A stretch of 18,155 bases of DNA, taken from positions 65,546 through 83,700 of the forward strand of contig NCCR01000002.1 of assembly GCA_002279765.1 (NCBI GenBank), read 5' to 3'. Origin of the DNA: Verrucomicrobia bacterium 12-59-8 (GTDB lineage: Bacteria; Verrucomicrobiota; Verrucomicrobiae; Verrucomicrobiales; Verrucomicrobiaceae). Below the pieces are notes generated by a model. It saw nothing but the letters and a program-made list of their open reading frames with translations. It ran no database searches and was not told where the DNA came from. This document shows positions 14,851 to 18,155 of this stretch, piece after piece. Position 1 is the stretch's first letter, and every line of letters begins with the position of its first letter. The position numbers were made by a program, and so were the translations under genes.

Positions 14851-15704
14851 GCAAGCATCACCCGCTGCAGCAGCTCGCCCGTCGGCGGCTGGATGCCGAT
14901 GTAGAAGTCGCCAAATTCGCCATACTGGGTGGTGACTTCATCGAAACGCATCTCATAGACGATGCTTTTGATCTGGACCATGTCGTGCGCGAAGAGCGTC
15001 ACGCCCCACTCGTGGCTGTCGAGTCCCGTGGAGCCGGAGATCATCTGGCGCACCTTGCCGGCGTATTTGCGGCCTGTTTTGGCGTGGCCGCCCATCAGTT
15101 CACGGCGCTTGGCAAAATCATTCGCATACCAGTTCGCGCCCACATTCCGGCGCTTGCTCATCGGGTAGAAACAGAAGACCTGCCAGTCGGGCATGTTCGG
15201 GTAGAGACGATCGTTGAAATACTTCGTCATGTGGGTCTTCCATTCCGCCACACGTTTGTCGAAGGCCTCCGTGCCGGGCGTCAGATTTTCCGCCTTCTCG
15301 ATCTGCGCCTTGAACTCCTCTTCGGACTGCGAGTACTCGGTCCATTCCGTCATGGAAAGATAGCTGTAGGCCGGCGTCAGCACGTCCGGGCCGAGCGCAA
15401 GGCTGATCTGCTTTTCAAAGCGCTGCGAATCGTGCAAATCCGGCGTGAGCAGCATGAAGCCCAGCTCCGACTTGGGCGACACCATCGCAAACGCCAGCAA
15501 CTGCGTGCCGGGGTGCTTGCGGATGGCCTCAATCGTCCGCGTAAAGTTCTCGCGGCGCTCCTGGCGCTCTTCCGGTGTCAACGCCGCCCAGTAGCCATGA
15601 TCAATGGTGAAAAACAGGTGCTGCACGACCCAGCCCTCCTCTGAAATCAGTGGTTTGCATTCAGCAGGGCCGTTGGACGTGGGGAAAGAGGTCGGAATGA
15701 GCAT
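14847..15704 (-). CDS. hemQ: HemQ-type coproheme decarboxylase (chlorite dismutase fold)
   Basis: 285 residues from ATG 15704; a GTG at 15731 would add nine residues and is less likely. The family phrase [10 protein letters not shown] contains Tyr180, probably the catalytic Tyr that forms a radical in Hem[16 protein letters not shown] contains the likely proximal heme ligand His207. [17 protein letters not shown] has Gln220 in the distal position, as in HemQ rather than the Arg of true chlorite dismutases. [17 protein letters not shown] and the YEMRFDEV strand complete the fold. HemQ removes two propionates from coproheme to make heme b in the coproporphyrin-dependent pathway. It is longer than the roughly 250-residue Firmicutes forms, partly from a helical insertion near 120-155. 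It is coupled to thiG by a 4-base overlap. Confidence 0.92.
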   Translation of the reverse strand: MLIPTSFPTSNGPAECKPLISEEGWVVQHLFFTIDHGYWAALTPEERQERRENFTRTIEAIRKHPGTQLLAFAMVSPKSELGFMLLTPDLHDSQRFEKQISLALGPDVLTPAYSYLSMTEWTEYSQSEEEFKAQIEKAENLTPGTEAFDKRVAEWKTHMTKYFNDRLYPNMPDWQVFCFYPMSKRRNVGANWYANDFAKRRELMGGHAKTGRKYAGKVRQMISGSTGLDSHEWGVTLFAHDMVQIKSIVYEMRFDEVTTQYGEFGDFYIGIQPPTGELLQRVMLA

Positions 15705-15764
15705 GGGGGATGATTGGAAGTTGCCAGTCACATACGCCGGAAATCTGTGGGCTCAACGGACGAT

Positions 15765-15787
15765 CATTGGCTTTTGCTGCGCCAATG
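15765..15787. promoter_or_regulatory. Inverted repeat in the hemQ/propeller divergent promoter region
   Basis: CATTGGC (15765-15771) and GCCAATG (15781-15787) form a perfect 7-bp inverted repeat with a 9-base spacer in the 152-base gap between the divergent hemQ and propeller genes. It could be an operator for one or both. No confident -35/-10 pair was seen in this gap. Confidence 0.35.
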
Positions 15788-15856
15788 CTCCTCCAATACT
15801 GGCATCATCCACCATCTGAGTGGCGTTCTTCACGGCCGTGGCTAGCTTGGCATGAC

Positions 15857-17338
15857 ATGAAAAATTCGTCGAGACTGTTTCTGCTTCTTTTCGCCTTGAA
15901 CCTCTGCTCTGCGCAGGAGGCGTTTGACCGGCTGACCTTTCATGCGGCCCCGAAGCCACTGGCGGCAGAGGCAAAGACGAGCGATTGGCGGCGCGTGCTT
16001 GGCCCCACGGATGATGCCCATTCGCCGGAAACCCATCTGCTCAAGACCTGGGGGCAGAAAGAGCCCAAGGCGGTGTGGGAAGTCCAGATGGGCGAGGCTT
16101 ACAACTCTCCCGCCATCAGCGGCGACTTCTGTGTGATCTTCCATGCGCTCGAAGGAAAGGAAACCATCGAGTGCCTGGATCGCGAAAGCGGGAAGCGTTT
16201 CTGGTCCCAGGAATACCCGATCTCGTATCAGGATCGCTACGGCTTCGGCAATGGCCCACGCGGCAGCCCGGTGATCGCCGAGGGTGTCGTGATGACCTTT
16301 GGCGTGACGGCGGAGTTGCACGCGTTTGATTTGAAAACGGGCAAGGCATTGTGGCAGCATGATCTGCGCAAAGAATACAACGTGCCGCAGGACTTCTTCG
16401 GCGCGGGCGGCACGCCGCTAATTCTCGACGGGCGCGTGATCGTGAATGTCGGCGGCAAAAAAGCCATGATCGAAGACAACGAAGGAATGCGCGACCGTAA
16501 AACGAAGCTTGCGGAAGCAGGCGTGAGCGTGGCGGCCTTTGATTTGCAGAGCGGCAAGGTCGTGTGGACTGTCGAGGACTCCTGGGGCGCGAGCTATGCG
16601 TCCCCCATTCCCGCCAAACTGCAGGGGCAGACGAAGGTTCTCATCTATACAGGCGGCGAGAGCGATCCGGCCACGGGTGGACTCATGTGCATTGATCCTG
16701 CGAGTGGAAAACTGCATTCCAAATTTCCCTGGCGCAGTGAGGATTACATTCAGGCCATCGGCAGTTCCCCTGTCGTCATCCCGGAGAAAAATCGCGCCTT
16801 CATCACCACGGCCTATCCGAAGGGCCGCCCGCTCGGTGGCGTGATGGTCGAGTATGACGCCAAGTTTCAGGCGAAGGAAGTCTGGCAGTCACAAAAGCTC
16901 GCCGTCCACTGGATGAACCCGGTGTATCACGAAGGTCATCTCTATGCCATCGACGGCGAGACAGAACCCAAGTCACGCCTCGTCTGCGTGAACGCCGAAA
17001 CCGGTGCGGAGGTGTGGGAACAGCACATCGAATGGGAGGATGCCGAGTTCAGCACACTGACCGGACGTACGAAGCCCACGCGTCTCAGCATCCTGCGCGC
17101 CAGCCTGCTGAAAGCCGACGGCGCCTTCCTCTGCCTCGGCGAAACCGGTTCGCTGCATTGGCTCGATCTGAGTCCGGCTGGGGCCAAAGTACTGGCTCAA
17201 GCCCAGCCATTTTATGCACTCAATACCTGGAGCCTGCCCGCACTCAGTCACGGGCTGCTCTATGTGCGCCAGCAGTCACAGGATCTTCTGCGGAAATCGG
17301 GACCACGGGTGCTGTGCCTGGATCTGAGAGGGGAGTGA
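15857..17338 (+). CDS. Exported PQQ-like beta-propeller (BamB-like) protein
   Basis: 493 residues from ATG 15857, chosen because it begins a clean signal peptide (MKNSSRLFLLLFALNLCSA, cleavage about 19/20). The upstream in-frame extension to 15710 is not protein-like. Repeated blade motifs occur through the chain, such as CLDRESGKRFWSQEY, AFDLKTGKALWQHD, AFDLQSGKVVWTVEDSWG, CIDPASGKLHSKF and CVNAETGAEVWEQ. This [D/N]xx[T/S]G(K/A)xxW pattern defines PQQ-like repeats. No PQQ-binding or calcium residues typical of true quinoprotein dehydrogenases are evident, and a large scaffold or substrate-binding propeller is equally possible. Such proteins are frequent in Planctomycetes and Verrucomicrobia. 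It is apparently monocistronic and divergent from hemQ. Confidence 0.9.
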   Translation: MKNSSRLFLLLFALNLCSAQEAFDRLTFHAAPKPLAAEAKTSDWRRVLGPTDDAHSPETHLLKTWGQKEPKAVWEVQMGEAYNSPAISGDFCVIFHALEGKETIECLDRESGKRFWSQEYPISYQDRYGFGNGPRGSPVIAEGVVMTFGVTAELHAFDLKTGKALWQHDLRKEYNVPQDFFGAGGTPLILDGRVIVNVGGKKAMIEDNEGMRDRKTKLAEAGVSVAAFDLQSGKVVWTVEDSWGASYASPIPAKLQGQTKVLIYTGGESDPATGGLMCIDPASGKLHSKFPWRSEDYIQAIGSSPVVIPEKNRAFITTAYPKGRPLGGVMVEYDAKFQAKEVWQSQKLAVHWMNPVYHEGHLYAIDGETEPKSRLVCVNAETGAEVWEQHIEWEDAEFSTLTGRTKPTRLSILRASLLKADGAFLCLGETGSLHWLDLSPAGAKVLAQAQPFYALNTWSLPALSHGLLYVRQQSQDLLRKSGPRVLCLDLRGE

Positions 17339-17672
17339 CTCCTACAAGCGGCACCAATATGCTATCCGCTGGAGCGCGCGCCTCTGAACTGTGGCGGAAT
17401 TCAACAACCTCCAGTGGCGTACGGCGCTACATACAGGGCGAATCAGGATCATGCCACTGCCTGCCCCGTAGTCGCAAGAGGCACCTCCCCCTCACTTATT
17501 CCGCATATTTCGTTGGAAATGAGCTTTTTATATAAATTTTTGAGCAAATGCGGTGTACGGCATGAAGGAATGCAAAATAACCCGCATAGGGGACTGAAAA
17601 AGGATACTGCACGTGCTAGCCGGAGCCTACCATTTTGAGAAATGGCACAGCTAATGCTCATGCATAGATTTC
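17339..17672 (+). other. Intergenic region before the efflux adaptor gene
   Basis: 334 bases without a convincing gene. The first part is of ordinary composition; from about 17490 it becomes AT-richer, with TATATAAATTTTT around 17529-17541 that could be a promoter, though no good -35 is spaced correctly. A perfect 6-bp hairpin, CCATTT-TGAG-AAATGG, lies at 17630-17645, shortly upstream of the adaptor start. Short open frames here have no recognisable features. No terminator with a U-run follows the propeller gene. Confidence 0.5.
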
Positions 17673-18155
17673 ATGATCCCATGTGAATACGTTATTGAAA
17701 AATGTGCCGGATCGAAAGTCGTCATCTGCCTGTCGCTTCTTTCGTTCATGACTTGCTGCAGCAAGACACCCATTGCCGACAATCATGAAGCCAGCAAAAC
17801 TTACCCGGTCACCTCTGCTGTGGTGATGGATGTGCCGCATGGCCAGGAGTACGTCGCGAGCATTCAGAACTCCAATTTCATTGAGCTGCGTGCACGAGTG
17901 AACGGACATCTGGAAAAAATTCCAGTCGATGAAGGCCAGCGAGTCACTGCCGGGCAGCTGCTTTTCACGATCAGCAGCCATGAGTATCAGGAGGAACTGA
18001 AGCGCTCTAATGCCAGACTTAAATCCGCCAGGGCGGAGGCCAAGATGGCGGAAATCGACCTGCAAAACAATCAGCTCCTGCTGGAGAAGAAAATCATTTC
18101 CAATTCGGAATGGGAAATGGCCCAGGCGAGACTGGATTCAGCCATGGCCAAAGTG
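17673..18155 (+). CDS. RND-type efflux periplasmic adaptor (membrane fusion protein), partial
   Basis: 161 residues from ATG 17673, open to the window end. A hydrophobic signal (about 16-27, VVICLSLLSFMT) is followed by Cys28-Cys29, suggesting a lipoprotein, though the lipobox is not canonical. The region 57-100 is the first beta-barrel/lipoyl half, with the family pattern GHLEKIPVDEGQRVTAGQLL. From about 104 onward a Lys/Glu/Ala-rich helix begins the alpha-hairpin coiled coil (EELKRSNARLKSARAEAKMA). This is the order of AcrA/MexA-type adaptors, which link an inner-membrane RND pump to an outer-membrane channel; the pump gene would be expected downstream. Codon and base use look less GC-rich than the rest of the window. 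No Shine-Dalgarno supports the start. Confidence 0.9.
   Translation, partial: MIPCEYVIEKCAGSKVVICLSLLSFMTCCSKTPIADNHEASKTYPVTSAVVMDVPHGQEYVASIQNSNFIELRARVNGHLEKIPVDEGQRVTAGQLLFTISSHEYQEELKRSNARLKSARAEAKMAEIDLQNNQLLLEKKIISNSEWEMAQARLDSAMAKV

Noticed and set aside
14823..15644. 273-codon plus-strand frame opposite hemQ
   Set aside because: The hemQ strand has all the expected conserved residues; this frame is a His/Arg-rich shadow.
15710..15856. 49-residue N-terminal extension of the propeller protein
   Set aside because: It hides the signal peptide inside the protein and would overlap the hemQ promoter region; the ATG at 15857 starts a standard signal peptide.
17529..17541. TATATAAATTTTT as a promoter -10 for the adaptor gene
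   Set aside because: No acceptable -35 at 16-18 bases and it lies about 130 bases before the start; kept only as a remark in the intergenic entry.
17658..18065. 135-codon minus-strand frame at the right end
   Set aside because: It is antisense to the efflux adaptor, whose lipoyl and coiled-coil patterns are clear; no motif in the minus-strand product.

Overview
This looks like a chromosomal segment of a Verrucomicrobia-type bacterium (Prosthecobacter/Verrucomicrobiaceae-like). The inference rests on gene content: a DUF1080 protein, a Tat-exported DUF1501 protein, secreted alpha/beta hydrolases, a PQQ-like beta-propeller, an 89-residue C-minus ribosomal protein S14 and a HemQ-type chlorite-dismutase-fold protein. 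The DNA looks GC-rich except near the right end. No convincing Shine-Dalgarno motif sits at normal spacing before the genes. No rRNA, tRNA, CRISPR array or insertion sequence was recognised.

Layout. 1-240: C-terminus of an unrecognised + strand gene, ending at a probable bidirectional terminator. 309-3078 (minus): a probable operon of two tandem paralogous secreted alpha/beta hydrolases followed by a DUF1080 protein. 3140-4099 (plus): a threonine/serine dehydratase-like PLP enzyme whose stop codon overlaps that of the convergent gene. 4096-8401 (minus): DUF1501 protein, TlpA-like thioredoxin and CocE/NonD-type hydrolase, probably one operon. 8600-11755 (plus): a compact cluster with two ATGA stop/start overlaps, made of a shortened and frameshifted MBOAT (AlgI-like) gene, an AlgJ/AlgX-like SGNH protein lacking its Ser nucleophile, a MauE/DoxX membrane protein and a threonine aldolase. 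11762-13431 (minus): an FmdB-type zinc ribbon and a CNNM/CBS/CorC (HlyC-type) membrane protein. 13499-13838 (minus): rpsN, with its 5' end duplicated in a perfect 70-bp tandem repeat. 14035-15704 (minus): hemQ and thiG overlapping by 4 nt. 15857-17338 (plus): exported PQQ-like propeller protein. 17339-17672: gene-poor intergenic DNA. 17673-18155 (plus): start of an RND-type efflux adaptor, cut by the window edge.

The two most interesting places are rpsN and the acetylation-like cluster. At rpsN, the duplication shifts the original reading frame but creates a GTG exactly where the ATG would be, so an 89-residue S14 is still encoded. In the cluster, a miniature MBOAT without the catalytic His region sits beside an SGNH partner whose Ser is replaced. 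This could be a decayed O-acetyltransferase pair or a repurposed, non-catalytic one. The continuous 566-codon reading frame there is best read as two genes joined by a one-base frameshift. Most other genes are ordinary secreted-hydrolase, cofactor and housekeeping functions.
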